NCBI RefSeq assembly: GCF_030247195.1 | Contig: NC_080672.1 | Location: 251,525,556-251,589,555, forward strand | Source of the DNA: Topomyia yanbarensis | Lineage: Eukaryota; Arthropoda; Insecta; Diptera; Culicidae | DNA length: 64,000 nt | Direction: 5' to 3' | Part shown: positions 33,901 through 45,470 of the stretch, piece after piece | How positions within the stretch are numbered: the stretch's first letter is position 1 | Layout of the letters: each line of letters begins with the position of its first letter | Program-made: the position numbers and the translations under genes | Notes under the pieces: generated by a model | The model's input: the letters and a program-made list of their open reading frames with translations, nothing else | Databases searched by the model: none | What the model was told of the DNA's origin: nothing

Positions 33901-34593
33901 ATCAAAATGATCGAAAAATACATATTTATGATCGGATAGAGACGGTTCAGTTTCATTTGGAACCTGCCAATTTCCCAGTTCATGCAAAATTCTATCAGAG
34001 CAAAGTGTTATGTCTAACACCTCCTCCCTCCCAGACCTCGCAAAAGTTGGTCGGTTTCCCACATTCAGAATATGGAGATTTGTACTACTTATGTACTCCA
34101 TCAGTTCAGAGCCTCTCAGATTGATGTCTGAGCTGCCCCAAATGATGTGATGAGCATTCGCATCACTGCCGATAATGAGCGGAAGCCCATTTCTGCTACA
34201 ATATGATACAACGCTTTTGAAATCATCAGAAGGAGATGATTCGTTATGCGGTAGGTATGCTGAACAATATATGTATTTTTTGTCTACGTTTCCGACAGTC
34301 AGTGAAACTGTGACAACACATATATCGCGAGTTGTGAGCTCCGATATGAGACACGCGTCAATAGCCTTATTTGCAAGAATGCAAGCACGAGGCATTTCAC
34401 GTGGGTTAGTCATGCCTGTCTTGTTGTAAGCAATGAAGGCAGTGTTAAGTAACTTTCCAAAATAGAAGTTTCCTTTATGGAAATACGGTTCTTGAACCAA
34501 TGCTATGGAAGCTTTACCTTCCTGCATGAGTCGAGATAAATTCATAGTTGCTGTACGTTTATGTTGGAGATTGATTTGTGCTATTCTAACCAT
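30949..34593 (-). CDS. LOA-clade ORF2: endonuclease, reverse transcriptase, RNase H
   Basis: 1214 residues with no stop. The APE-type endonuclease (about 1-230) shows AQINLQHKRTA, LVQEPYF (catalytic Glu), IIGSDANAHHIIWG and SDHKYVFF. RT (about 430-750) shows YKSPGKDGI, FLDIEGAFDNV, GCPQGGVLSPLLWN and YGFADDYQI with both catalytic Asp. RNase H (about 940-1070) shows CYTGGSLMEG, FQAEIFAI, CSDSQAAI and WVPGHCGITGNEWADELA. A Cys/His motif follows. It would nick the target, copy element RNA and remove template RNA. The first RNase H Asp (normally YTDGS) is Gly, codon 31765-31767, a one-base change that should impair that activity. Otherwise it looks intact. Confidence 0.88.
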   Translation of the reverse strand: MVRIAQINLQHKRTATMNLSRLMQEGKASIALVQEPYFHKGNFYFGKLLNTAFIAYNKTGMTNPREMPRACILANKAIDACLISELTTRDICVVTVSLTVGNVDKKYIYCSAYLPHNESSPSDDFKSVVSYCSRNGLPLIIGSDANAHHIIWGSSDINLRGSELMEYISSTNLHILNVGNRPTFARSGREEVLDITLCSDRILHELGNWQVPNETEPSLSDHKYVFFDHFDVTFNVVTYRNPKSTNWDLFLENLATKFHGYFPTISQLDDLDDVVDTTNSFILASYEEACPLRTVKSTRGTPWWRAELERMKKVMRRAWNRRQSDDSRAFRSARSAYKKCLRSAERAGWQSLCTNVSSLNEASRLNKILSKSNDFQMNSLKTRDDVYVTDENDVLNCLFDTHFPGCIDPELNNVHRSHSGDSDSWALARTLVSTESVKWAVDSFAPYKSPGKDGILPVLLQKGFDILKHVLKKILLSSLATGYIPKAWREITVRFIPKGGRSSYEEAKSFRPISLSSFLLKALERIIDHHIRNVSLVEYPLHKMKHAYQYGKSTITLLHDVVYNIEKAFSLKQSSLGVFLDIEGAFDNVSFQSILEATHGHGIPACISGWINAMLSNRILCSSLRQAEIRKLSICGCPQGGVLSPLLWNLVADGLLKKLNELGFPTYGFADDYQILITGFCIGTIFDLMQQALRAVEQWCRQVKLSVNPSKTSMVLFTKKRITTGVRPLQFFDSELLCADQVKYVGVILDSKLDWSAHIEFRVKKACMAFGQCRRTFGKTWGLKPKYIYWIYTTIVRPILSYGCLVWWQRGKVVTVQSKLNHLQRMALMALTGAFTTTPTAAPEAFLNIKPLHIHLKQEALSCAYRLQVTGLWNSNHVDLATSHTRLWSQMVTWGEDILAPSDITLTCSFPYRTFHVKIPSREEWLSGFMERQQQTQVVCYTGGSLMEGRAGAGVYCREMRLEQSHSLGRYCTVFQAEIFAIMCGVQSALQLSLSGRVINFCSDSQAAIKALSSDKSRSKLVIACRTQIEELSIVNTIYLVWVPGHCGITGNEWADELARAGSAINFVGPEPALPISTSWIREKIRSWASSEHRNYWRNLQTCRQTKAFLEQPCPVVSKNLLHFSKLHCGMLTRALTGHCKLNYHMATIQRAESFSCDLCESDYGTSYHLICNCPAVAQLRFRVFSRPYIDETMFGRLKLRDILKFLVQCGKEL

Positions 34594-35711
34594 TGTTGAT
34601 TAGAGAACTGTACATTTCATCTCCAACACAAATTGCACAACAACTAGAGGACACCAAGCGAGTTGGGATGTTAACGCATTTAGCGAGCCATATCAGGTTT
34701 GAATGGGACATGATCATTTGATTCCCACGATTTGCGAAGAAAATAATGGTCCACTGTGTCAGAGATTCGCATAACACAGCAAGGGCAAAACCCAAAACGC
34801 TCCGTGCGCGACTGGCATATTTTAGACCCTCCAGTCACTAAGTCCTCGGCACGGAACTACACCTTGACTTAGGGTCTCCTACTTTCAGTCGCCTCCTACG
34901 ACATGGGAGCAGGACTCCAGTGGCTCAATTCTAGGCCGGATACCACACGGCCTCTGGGCAGGTTCATCTGTACACATCGAAATTTGATAATCGAAACTCA
35001 ACAAAACTTCACCGAACTACCATCAGCCGAGAGTCTCAGCAAACCCCTAGCCAATAAAAATTCGGCAAAATTAAGCGGATCGTCGGTGAAAAAACTTCGG
35101 TGCGTAGAGTGAACGTTCCGCTGCGTAATGCAGCATACTGGGGAGTTCGCCCAACTCTTCCCAGGCTCCGTTCGCCATTGAGAATGTTTTAAACCCCCTC
35201 AACAATTTTAGCCATAGCACGGGTCGCATGACACTATGGAATTGGGGTTCCCTGTTTGGTAGATTTTTACCACTGAAACAGGTAGTCCGTAGTGTAATTC
35301 TTAGTCGGTTGAAACAACCACTACCGACACTACACGGCTTATCTAGGCTGTTCGGTGAAAGAAGCTGACATTGAAGAACAGCTTCCATATTTAGATGGGC
35401 GAACAGCCGCAGAAGGAAGGAAGGAAGGAAGGATAACGGGAGGAGAGGGATTTGGGCTAAGCGCTTATTTAAAGGCGGCGCTGGCTCGCCTTGTCAGGGC
35501 TGCTTTAGGGCATGTGGTATTTAGGCCTAGAACGTATAGGGCCCACTACCTCGTCCTACCACACCCGCAGACAGCCCCCGCTGCTGGTTCGGGTCGCGAA
35601 TCACAACTAGTTGCTATCGCGATTAAGCATTATCCACCACCTATGACCCGCCCGGTTGCTTGCAGCTCAGCTTCCCACGTAGCGTTCCTCCACCACCACG
35701 GGGCCCGGGCC
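34594..35711 (-). other. 5' untranslated region of the LOA-like LINE
   Basis: No gag-like ORF1 with zinc knuckles is visible. A short frame, open for about 86 codons, ends in a stop that overlaps the ORF2 start as ATGGTTAG (34586-34593). It is not gag-like and has an in-frame stop just upstream. The region has mixed GC, a GGAA tract (35411-35432) and a direct junction with the 333-bp repeat. I take it as 5' UTR with promoter, possibly with a short upstream ORF. Confidence 0.55.
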
Positions 35712-38700
35712 ACTAGTACCACCACGACACTATTAGCGCATTTCGCCAAAATTCCACGCCAGGCACGTAGCCAGAGGGGGGGCTAGGGGGCTAAAGCCCC
35801 CCCCGAAATTTTTCAAAAATAAATTTAAAAAACCGGTGACTTTTAACAAAACTTGTTGCTTATTTGGTTTGAACAAATTATTGAGAAAAAGTTAAAGAAG
35901 GCTATTTCTAACCACCGAAGGCAATGGTCACGAAATTCAGTGTGCTTTATGCTTTTGCTCGAGCCAGTGCGAAGCGAACAACAAAAAAGTAACTTTTATA
36001 TTGTGTGCTTTGTCTGAAGAATACAAGAGACTGTTACTTTAATTGTAGCTGTAATAATCTGTCGAGATTAGTGATTAGCAGAAGCAAGAATTGGTGCTCC
36101 AGCCAAATGCGGTGATTATAAAATTATTGATCATTCGCATCCTGAAGGTGTAAATAGAGATTAGACTTTCGGAAACCGGCTCTATCCAGTTCTACCATGG
36201 CAGGCATTTAGCGCTCAACAAATTAGTGCAGACGAAACCATTCATTTCGCACAACTTAAAGCACAAGGTTGTGTGTGACAATGCTATAATTGAGATCCTT
36301 CTGTATATGGACTATGAGAAAATGAATGTTCCGCTACAAGATCGGATACCGCTTACTCGCAGATTAATGTCACATTTGGGAGAAATGGAATCTATTTGGA
36401 AGGGCAATTATTGAGGGCGAAAAGCAAGGAAGATATTCGCGAACATAAAGGCAGCAACTACGATGATGACACGGAAATGTACAATAGCGAGATAGAAATG
36501 AACTACTCCCCCCAAGACATAGTTGGTGAGGAAAAAAATATTTCCTCGCCTCGTAAACAGGTTTTCACGTGCAATGGCTAAGCGCTTGCGCGAGATCTGT
36601 AGGATAACCACATAAACTCGTTATATTATTTTTATTGTTTACATAAGGAAATATATAAAAGACCCACGACCCAGTTTGTTATTTTTAAATGATAAGTTTT
36701 TGAATTGCACACAATTTTGAATTTCTGAATTAGGTCAGTGCACACTGTACACTCTGTTCTCTGTACACTACTCTGCGCTACACAAAAAGTATTTCAATTT
36801 ATCTGAGAACGATTGAGCCGAGAATAAAATTTTCATTTCGCGTCATTTTAACGCAATACCATTTTTATTAACGCTTCATTTCATTGTTACGAGTAATTCG
36901 TTCCGTACTAATACACTGTTAATCCGTAAATCCGTGATATCTTCGACAAACTTGCAAAAAAATACTTTTAAAAGTGGACCGGGCAAAAAGTGGTAAAATA
37001 ATAGGCAATCACGAAGAGGGACTAAAATGTTGGGACTGATTGAATCTATAAGTCAATAAGTTGGGATAACAGTTTCGATTTCATGTCTTAAGTATGTGAC
37101 AGTCTTTCGTTCCGTTTTTGCTCGTCATGGAATAAAATGAGAGAGATAATCTTAAATAAGAGAGCAAAGAGAGGAAAAAATCAACCAATCTAAATCGACT
37201 CAAGATCACTCTTCTATCTTTACTATACACTCAACACGAGTTCTTTCCGAATTGCGCTCTGATCTTCTCATTTCGTCTTCGTTGCGTTAGGTGCAACAAC
37301 TTTAATTGAAACTTTTTCCCAAATAGTGATAAAACAAACATGTAATCAGACAAACATTACAACTTTCTTCAAGAAATCATACATCTCTTCCAATCTTGAT
37401 GATGATTGAAAAAAATCAAGAGCTAATTATTTTTATTCACAAACAAACCTATTACTAAACAGATTAGTGTTCATATTTGTTTAATGAATTGGCAAAGAGT
37501 TTTGCAAAAGTTTTACAGGAAACGGATAATTTGCTGTAATTTAAAACAGACAACTCTAAAAGAAAGCCTCGGCAAATTAGGTGCAAGTGCGATGTGTTCT
37601 CTTCCATGTGTCGGAAGCAAGTGATGCTGAAATTATTATCTATGTTTATAGTCTCTAGTTATTTTGGTGGTGTCATCAATGTTATATTTACCAAATTTTA
37701 TGTAAATTAGAAGCATTGAGTAATCAGTGCTAAGTAATTTTCTTTCGATTTGTGAATAGATTCTGAGCAGTTTCGCTCAGTAGATTAAATTCTGGGTAGT
37801 TTCCATTAGTAGATTAAATCATTGAAATATATATTTGACATTGTCCAAAACCCCACGAATTCCGAAATAAAACCTTCAAATAAATAAATAAAACCAAAAT
37901 GTTCAAATATAATATTTACTTAATCTAGGTAATCTTCTCAAGTTACAACGGTTTTGCAAGATTGTCAAAAGTCAATAGAGCTAAGGCATTCTTGCTTTGT
38001 AGTGAAATCAGTAGTTTTTGCACTCACTTTACATTTTGACTTTTACTATAGTTTTAGGGATCTAGGAAAATCAGTCTACGATATTTTTAATTCATAAGTA
38101 CAATGATATAAAAAGTACCTAAAAAGAATCAACTTAAATAGATAAAAAGATAGTTATTCTGAGTTGCCTGATAATGTTGTCGAAGATAGTCTTTAACCCA
38201 TCACCTATAAGAGTCAAATGAAAAAAACATGTGTTTTTTCAGGATTGTTTTGATTACGACATGATCAGTATCATTTAAATTGAAAATTTCATAAAGTCGA
38301 GTTAACGCAAACTTCGGATGAAGTCAAAGAGCTAGTAATAGTAGAAAGAAACCTGATCATGAAAATAGGAGTTGAACCTATTTTCTGCATCTACAAATCG
38401 CCTGCCTTATCAGAAGATTTGAAGCAAATTTCGACATTCACTTTGTTCGGACATTCTTTGCAACGGTAAACTTTGATTTCACACTGATATATTCCTATTC
38501 ATGGGGACAACCTTGACGTTGGTTTCGTTCTTCTGATTAGCAAATGCGTGTAAAGTTTCATGAGACGGGTTTTTGGATATTTTTCTACTCATTCCAATTT
38601 AGCGTCTTCTACAAATTGTAAAGGTGTATCGAATGTGTAGCATTTTCAAGCAGCGTAGCATGCAGCGTAGCATTTTCAAGCAGCCCTTAATACTTTGAGC

Positions 38701-39266
38701 TCTTGACTATTCATTTTTGTAACTAGAGAAATTTCTAACTTGTAAATCAAAAATAATCAAATTTAATTCGTCGATGCACTATAGCCTTTCTTGTAACAGG
38801 CAACATATTATTAGAGTTTTTAGTGTCTATTGTCTTATTTTTGGAATTGTTTTCACTAAGAACTTTTCATAATTACGTTCAGTTTCCAGTGATTGTTTCA
38901 AGTCATCAGAATTAATACATTTATGCAATAATTTTTAAGCCCCTCCCGAAACAAAATCCTGGCTACGGGCCTGTTCCACGCGGCCTTTCTCGATTGAAAG
39001 GAACGGCCGCGCTCCATGAAACGCCGTTAGCCCATCTGTCATAATATAGTGATTTTGCATAGCGAAGGGCTGAATGATAACACATTTTGTTCCAAAAAAC
39101 AGCCCTGGGTTATGCAACACTTTGTGCAGATTGATTATACCAGTTGCAAGTGTGGCCAAATTCACCAAGTTCCGTAAAATTCCTTTTAAATTACAGAATT
39201 GATAAAATTGCTGGGATGAGCTAAACTAATCAATCAAATCCTGTTTTAAAAACTGTCCTTGCGTTT
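35712..39266. repeat. 333-bp direct repeat, right copy, split by insertion
   Basis: Pieces 35712-35759 and 38982-39266 (with TTCCACGC counted once) add up to 333 bp matching 30394-30726. The interruption is the element 35760-38973. Continuing rightwards, 39267-39910 is the natural flank of this repeat, as judged from copy A at 15241-15780. Confidence 0.8.
35760..38973. mobile_element. 3.2-kb TIR element, 8-bp TSD, non-autonomous
   Basis: The left end is CAGGCACGTAGCCAG; the right end is the reverse complement of CAGGCCCGTAGCCAG. It is flanked by exact TTCCACGC (35752-35759, 38974-38981). The undisturbed site is visible in the left 333-bp copy. Just inside each end is a GGGG(G)CT / AGCCCC tract. 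Internally it is AT-rich. Two short frames at 36226-36414 and 36396-36581 overlap but are not recognisable as transposase. The 8-bp duplication suggests hAT or P superfamily. Confidence 0.85.
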
Positions 39267-39910
39267 AAACCAAAATGGGAAGCTTAGTACTACCACTACA
39301 TTACTTTATTTCAAGCGCAAATAGCAAATACATGTGCTAGTTAAACCAAAAATTTACTGGCAACATTACAGCGGCATTTAGGAAGCAGTTGGAGCGGTCG
39401 CCTGTTGGACGACACAGGGTAGCGTCCCTCTACAGCCAGTGTAACGGGCTTCTAGCTGAGCTACACTGGCTGTAAAAAACACAGCGCAGTGATCTGCTTC
39501 GCCAGCCGTTCAACAGGGAACTGAGCGTGTCTGACCAAGTCTGTTCTTTAAATAGTCGATGATGACGTCATTCATAGAAGCGTTGCGCGCTAGGTACACC
39601 AATCCGTCGTACAGGGCTTGGGAAGCGCTATCTTCTGTGTGTTAATGCGCGATATTTTGACAACGTTGTATATTATTTAATTTTTTAATGCTATGATATC
39701 AAAAATCTTTGGGTTTATCTATTGGAATCAATTCTTAGAAGTATTTCGGGGCGATTTGTGCAAAAAATTTGAAAATTTATCGTGAGATGGCTGAATTATA
39801 TGCGTTTAAAATTGGACCATACATACCTACGTTACATACCATTTTTGTAAAATTTGCAGAGTGCACCCCCATATCGAAAACAAAGACGTAGTCCTACGTC
39901 AAAAGTCTTG
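39267..39910 (-). repeat. LTR-like dispersed repeat, copy B (part)
   Basis: Read on the minus strand it matches 15261-15540: CGATATGGGGGTGCACT, a GACGTCATC motif, TATTTAAAG (39546-39554), CAGATCACTGCGCTGTG and, further on, an AAATAAAG polyadenylation-like signal (about 39300). A G run (about 14) at 39914-39929 lies just outside. With the 333-bp unit and 30300-30393 it forms one element cut by the LINE. Confidence 0.55.
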
Positions 39911-39929
39911 GTGAGGGGGGGGGGGGGGT

Positions 39930-41230
39930 CTTACATGCATAGTCCAAATGAAAAAATCTGTGATTTTCGTGAACTGATACCTATTATACAAAAGCAAACT
40001 ACAACTGATTCGAGAGAAACCAAAATTTGGGCAGTAGCGTAAAATAATAACTAAAGAACTATTGTATAGTCAACAACATTAAATTTGAAATTGTTCCTAC
40101 TCTTGATTGTAGCTCTGTTATGTTCGCCATTTGCGTCATATCTTCTCGTCACGGTAGCCTGTTATGAGAAAATTATCTAGCTCTTCAGAATTTAGTCCAA
40201 GCTTCGGTAACTTCCTCCAGTTTTCCAAGATATCGGATCAGAGGTAGTAAAATAATCCAGCCCCTTTCATTCGTCATATTATATTGATTGATATCAATTA
40301 GTATTCAATCTCTCATTCATTCTCTTCTAATGAAGGGAATTTATCAAACATTTCCTGACACACAAAGCAAAATTCAAAACACGAGCCCTCGAATTTGGAC
40401 GATTAACGCACAAAAGTAACACGTAGTATGTTCAATAAATTTATAACGATTGCGACGATAAAATAATAATCATAAATCTATACGTGGGCGCCAGCCATCG
40501 ACGGCGGGGTTCAGATTTCTATATCCCTTTCTCTCTCTCACTCACTCACTCACTTGGTTAGTCTCTGCCAAGCTGATCACGACCGCAACCAAAGCGCGAA
40601 TGAAAGAAGGGCATGTTTTCGAAAGTGCTAGTAGCCGACCAATAACAAAAAGCCGAATTATTATTGCCATTCAACCGATTCTGTCGCTCCGTTCCACGGT
40701 TTCCTCTGCATGCCGAATCGAATATTCTGGCGCAAGGGAAACCCGTTCCAAACAATCCGACACTGGCTGTCGACTGGCGACTCGATACATAAATCATGGA
40801 TGACGGCGTGGCTTGAAAGAGATTTTCCAACATGTGCCCTTTCCGTTCTTTTTGTTTGTTTGATATGTGTTTCCACAAACCATCATCGCCCGCAATTGAA
40901 TTACTATTCAATGAGATTGAGGCACGATTTGATACAAAGAAAAAAATATCTATCACTACGAAGGTGTCGAGTTTTTGCTGCTTTGGTGGTCTTTTCCCTT
41001 CATCTGTATGCATGTTGCAACAATTGTTCCTGCTTGAAATGCCCATAAGTAGCATTGTTCAAAGAGCTTATCACGACATCGGAAAGTTAGTAATCTAACG
41101 GCATATCCGGTTGGTGGCTCAATTACCTATTGGCATTAGCAGTTCCTCACAATCGGTTATTAAATATTCAACCAGTGTGAACTCGAAGCGACGAAGAGTG
41201 GTCGACCGAACGCCCGGCACGAGTTTCGTG
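39930..41230. other. unassigned region with CT/CA-rich tract and possible core promoter
   Basis: It contains a CTCTCTCTCTCACTCACT tract (about 40527-40553), a GAGA-factor-like feature, and long overlapping open frames on both strands (165 codons minus at 40558-41055, 112 codons plus at 40710-41048) that look like chance. A CCAGTG initiator-like sequence near 41176 is followed by GGTCG at about the place of a downstream promoter element. This may be the 5' flank of a host gene, but no coding exon is recognised. Confidence 0.3.
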
Positions 41231-44200
41231 TTTTATTTTCAAATCAAATTAGTCTTTTAATGACTTTTTCAAATGAACACAAAAAGCGGAAACGTCACGA
41301 GTCCAGTAACAATGTTGGTGGGCTCATATACGTTGAATCGGATTCATTGCAATAATTGCATTAATCTCGAAGAATAAGTGTGTAAAGCAAAATTGGTTGA
41401 AAATAAAACATAGAAAAGAGCGAAATCAGTTATTCGTAAATCGCCGTAATTTATACTATGTGTGTAGCTTTCGCCTGCTTAGTCATGATACCATGCGCGC
41501 TGTGGTTTTTCCCCTTCAACTTATGTCGCATGAGGTTGCATGCGATGTTTTGCGTTTTCATTGGCGTGTTCATCACAGCAAAGTGTCGTTTGTTGCGGAA
41601 TTAACAGGATTTTTTGTACAGAGTGTGAGTAAAAGGGAGATGGAAAATCGAAAAAAGTTACTTATACATAAAACAGAAATTTTATGCGTAATCATTTTTG
41701 AAACTCTTCACAATAAATCTCAAAAGATACGAGTAATCTTTTTTGAGATGTGTAGTTTCCTACACTCCCAACAGTGCTGCAAACACACTTTGACCATTAT
41801 GTATACCGTGGTTGTAGATAATTCCGCGTAGAACCATATTACGCGCATTTTGAACATATTTCTTTATGTTTATTGTGGAAATCCAATTAGACATAAGTAT
41901 GTTGCAATTGGATTTTAAATTTCTCGTTCAAATGAGGAAAGAAAAAAACTGAGCGCAATTGCAATTTTTGGAATCACTTTAAAATTTAAAATTGATTTTT
42001 AATTTGTTATTTAACTTTCATTAACTAATATTCCCGTTTTTTGAGAATTTTTACTGTTGAGCGCAAAACACGATAAAAAAGTTACCTATCCTTTCTGTCC
42101 GCTATTCTCGAGGCCTGGAATTGATCTGATTCTTTTTGGGAATAAATTGTAAAGTGAAATGGCGTATTGATTACATTGATGTTGAAACTGCCGCCGAGCG
42201 AGACTTTTTATGAAAGTATTGGTTCAATTTCAATACCGTGAAGACCCTTTTTTATTAGCTTATTGGTGAATTTTAGGCTGATAAAAGGGGACATTGACAA
42301 AATCGGGATATATATTTTTCTTTCTTTTTAATTAACTCAAGCACTTAAAATATTTTACTTTAGTCGCTAGATAACCCTTTCTGATTATTTAGTTCAAATC
42401 TCCGGTAAGGGGGTCTGACAGTGCAAAATAAAAAAAAATAAAATTTGTATATTTCGGATCTTTAAGATAAGAAAAGTATGCTCAAGAAAGTATTTACTCG
42501 AATTCAACTTGGTTCGTCTGTTAGGGTCCATCAAACTACTAACTATCGATTTTCATATGAGGCTGACAAAATAGGATCAAAAAGTTGATAAAAAACGGGA
42601 GCTGATAAAATCGGGTCTACACTGTATTTTTTTAATTATTCAGAAAAAATACCGCGATGTTTGCGCAAAATTTTATTTTGTGCCATTTTTATAGTTTCAA
42701 AAATGCCAAAGAATGCGAACAAAATTTAAAAAAATTGACAAATCGTTGCACAAATTTTACAGTTTGCAATATAAAAAAATTGTATTTATGTTTACTAAAT
42801 AATTAAAAAAAATAAAATCGAATAAATACTTTTATGGAAAGTCTTACTCGGTAGCAGTTTGTACATCACTGTAACTAATGACGGTTCTAGGTCGCCAATG
42901 TTTTTTTCTGGTTTAAATTAAATTATAAGCCAAAACATGTAGCTTCAAAATAAAAAAATTAAAATTTCATATCTATTCAGTAAGTACTTCGCAATTTATT
43001 CCCCTAAAAAAGCGCAATTTCGGGTCTCGAAAGTAGATAACCCCCTTCATTGATCAGAATCAGATTTATACAAGTTTCCCAATACGTTCCAATTCATTGG
43101 TTAACCGTTCATTTATTGGAGCGACCAAAGTATACAAGTTTAAAACCGCAGAAATGTAGTATCGAGTTGAGTTTTATTTATATGTCTAACGAAACAAAAA
43201 ACCTAATGAAAACATATCGATGTCCATGTTCTTGCTAATGTATCACAGCGATTCGCTAGAATGGGAAAAGGTCGTTCCTTATCGCTTTTGGAACAAAACA
43301 AAAAAACGAATCCCAAAGCACACTCCCACGGCATGATCCTGCATCCTGCAACCCAACATTACACTAGATGGGTAGCAAGAAAGGAAAAATCTCCGGTGAT
43401 TTCCATGTTATTGAAACTGCTCTGTTTTCTCGTTTTGAAAATGATATTCATCCCTGAAAGAAGTAAACACGACCCGTACACGACTAGGCGCCACGGTAGA
43501 TTTCCGCCCGAACGTGGACCGACTGGACATTGGCTGTTCTGCTTGGCAAGTACGTTGGAAAAATTAATGTGTGTATGTTCACAAGAGAGTCTAGCCATCC
43601 AAAGGAAAAGGGTTGACAGGTGTAACGATTTTTTTGCACTTGGGAACCCCTTTTGGGTTATGGTAATTTTATGTGCATATATTAATATTGCTACTAGTTT
43701 TTTCGTACTGTTGGAAAAACTCAAGTTTTAGTGGATATATTTGACGAAAAACATTCTTAGTTTCAGATAATCGTATTAACTGAGCCAAAATATAGCAACC
43801 ATTTTTAAAAGAAAGAAACTATAACGGCAGACATTATAAAGTATATAAGGAAATAAACATTATTCATGAACACAATGAACACTAGAATTCTCCAAAGTAC
43901 ATTGTTCATAATCCTTTAAAAATAGAAATTTTGTCTATAGTACCTATTAGTGAGTATAGCTTTTCCATCCGCTGGTCAATTTGGTTTCGCTCTTACCGGA
44001 CAGTATCACCATCATCATATACACTTGGCAACACTGTTCAAATATTATTATCAGTATTGGGTTTAAAAGCCGATTCTTAGTTCAAAACCAACCTGCTGTA
44101 TTTTGATTAAAAGTACTGGATCCGCTGTCAATCACTTTAAGTTTATGGATTTAAATAATTATTTTTGCGGTATTCGAAATATTCAAGTCAATAAACTTGA

Positions 44201-45262
44201 AAAATAACATGATAAACTACATCTGAGGCGTTATACCAATTGGAATTGATAGATTGAATATCGAACTTCAACCCTTGAAGATAATTAGGTTTGAAGAAAC
44301 TTATTTTTGTTAAAAAAAAATACTTTTCGCTGTCCAAACAAAAGAGATTGGAACTTCATTGCTTCGGTCTAACGAGTGTTATTAAAAGATCCAAAAATCT
44401 CTAGGGCAATGCATTTTCGAGAAAAAAGAATATGAAAAGATAATATAAAATCTTTAAGAAATTATAGCAAATGAACCATTATAGCCTTCTTTATTCAGCA
44501 AAATAACTTCAATTTAATTGTTTCATAACATTGTAGAACATTGCGCAGGAAACATCACACATCTAAACAGTTGATCCTCTGAACACCCTAACCGCAAGAA
44601 CCACCCTAATTCCATTTATTCGAAAAAAAATCACCAGCAAAATACTAACAAAGTTTTCCAAAGACATTATATAGCGTAAGAAAACTATTTGGGCAACAGC
44701 AGTTTATATTCCTAAATACGGCTTTGGGACCGTAGAACGTAACGTTCTAGCTTACTCCTCCTTCCGTATATGTCACAACATGTCACGATGTGTTCCCCCG
44801 TAAAAGTGTTACGTAATTTATTAATGGTCGCTTATTATAACAACGTGCACATTTTTAAAAAGAATTACTATGCACAACAACAATGTTGCAAAAAACGGAA
44901 TCCTACTGTAATATGATTCTTAATGTCGGTTCAAATAAAAATATATTGAACTAAAATCTTCCAAAATGCAATAGTTTTCGAAATATTTGGAATTTAGTTT
45001 CAACAAAACCAATTATTTCATGAAATTTTTATAAGTTATTCAAGTTTTTCAACCATAAACTATCAGCAATCAAATGTCGATCGTTTTGAACATGAAAAAG
45101 AATTTGATTAGTTAGATTTGTATAATTGAGAAACTATGAACCTGACAGTTTTCCTAAGAACAACTTTAAACAAGCTATTCACAGTCAAAAATGCTATTTT
45201 CTATATATGACTGTAAATGTCATCAAACCAAAATGCTCATATAAAAAAAAATTCGAAAATGC
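41231..45262. other. about 4 kb without a recognised gene
   Basis: Longest frames: 144 codons (41397-41831, plus), 156 codons (43261-43731, plus) overlapped by 121 codons on the minus strand. None shows a family motif, and the double-strand openness near 43.3-43.7 kb argues against real coding. Phrases such as GACAAAATCGGG and GATAAAATCGGG (42295 and 42612) recur and may mark a decayed repeat. Confidence 0.4.
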
Positions 45263-45312
45263 AGTAAATAATTAATTAATTATTTAATTAATTAATTAAT
45301 TAATTTGTTCAT

Positions 45313-45355
<43 letters not shown>

Positions 45356-45360
45356 TCTAT

Positions 45361-45403
<43 letters not shown>

Positions 45404-45470
45404 CTTATTTGTATATTTATTTAAATATTCATATATTTATTTATTTGTTTATTTATATATTTATTTCGTA
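45263..45470 (+). repeat. (TTAA/ATTT)n microsatellite
   Basis: A run of AATT/TTAA units passes into about 150 bp of ATTT repeats with a few interruptions. Confidence 0.95.

Larger units (their letters stand above)
30727..35711 (-). mobile_element. full-length LOA/Lian-like non-LTR retrotransposon
   Basis: The boundaries are set by the 333-bp flanking repeats. On the minus strand: a ~1.1-kb 5' region (35711-34594), one long ORF (34593-30949) and a 222-bp 3' region that ends in two tandem copies of GATTCCTG rather than a poly-A tail. The 5' region is GC-richer and contains a GGAA microsatellite (35411-35432). A long single ORF with endonuclease, RT and RNase H fits the LOA clade, of which Lian is the Aedes example I recall. 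Confidence 0.8.

Noticed and set aside
34586..34795. ORF just upstream of the LOA-like ORF2, as a candidate ORF1
   Set aside because: Open for only about 86 codons with a stop just upstream, no zinc knuckles or gag-like domain; kept only as a possible short upstream ORF.
30394..35759. 333-bp repeats considered as LTRs of an LTR retrotransposon
   Set aside because: No TG...CA ends, the enclosed element is a non-LTR LINE, and outside flanks on both sides rejoin one dispersed repeat.
40558..41055. 165-codon ORF on the minus strand
   Set aside because: The plus strand is open over the same bases, there is no family motif or codon-like pattern, and no exon context.
41397..41831. 144-codon ORF on the plus strand
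   Set aside because: No motif; composition follows the surrounding non-coding DNA.
42290..42630. Recurring ACAAAATCGGG / ATAAAATCGGG phrases
   Set aside because: Suggestive of a decayed repeat, but boundaries and orientation could not be fixed.
43261..43731. 156-codon ORF (plus) overlapping a 121-codon ORF (minus)
   Set aside because: Mutual shadows in a GC-richer stretch; no recognisable protein family.
45263..45470. ATTT array considered as a CRISPR-like or origin-like repeat
   Set aside because: Simple microsatellite without spacers; the genome is eukaryotic.
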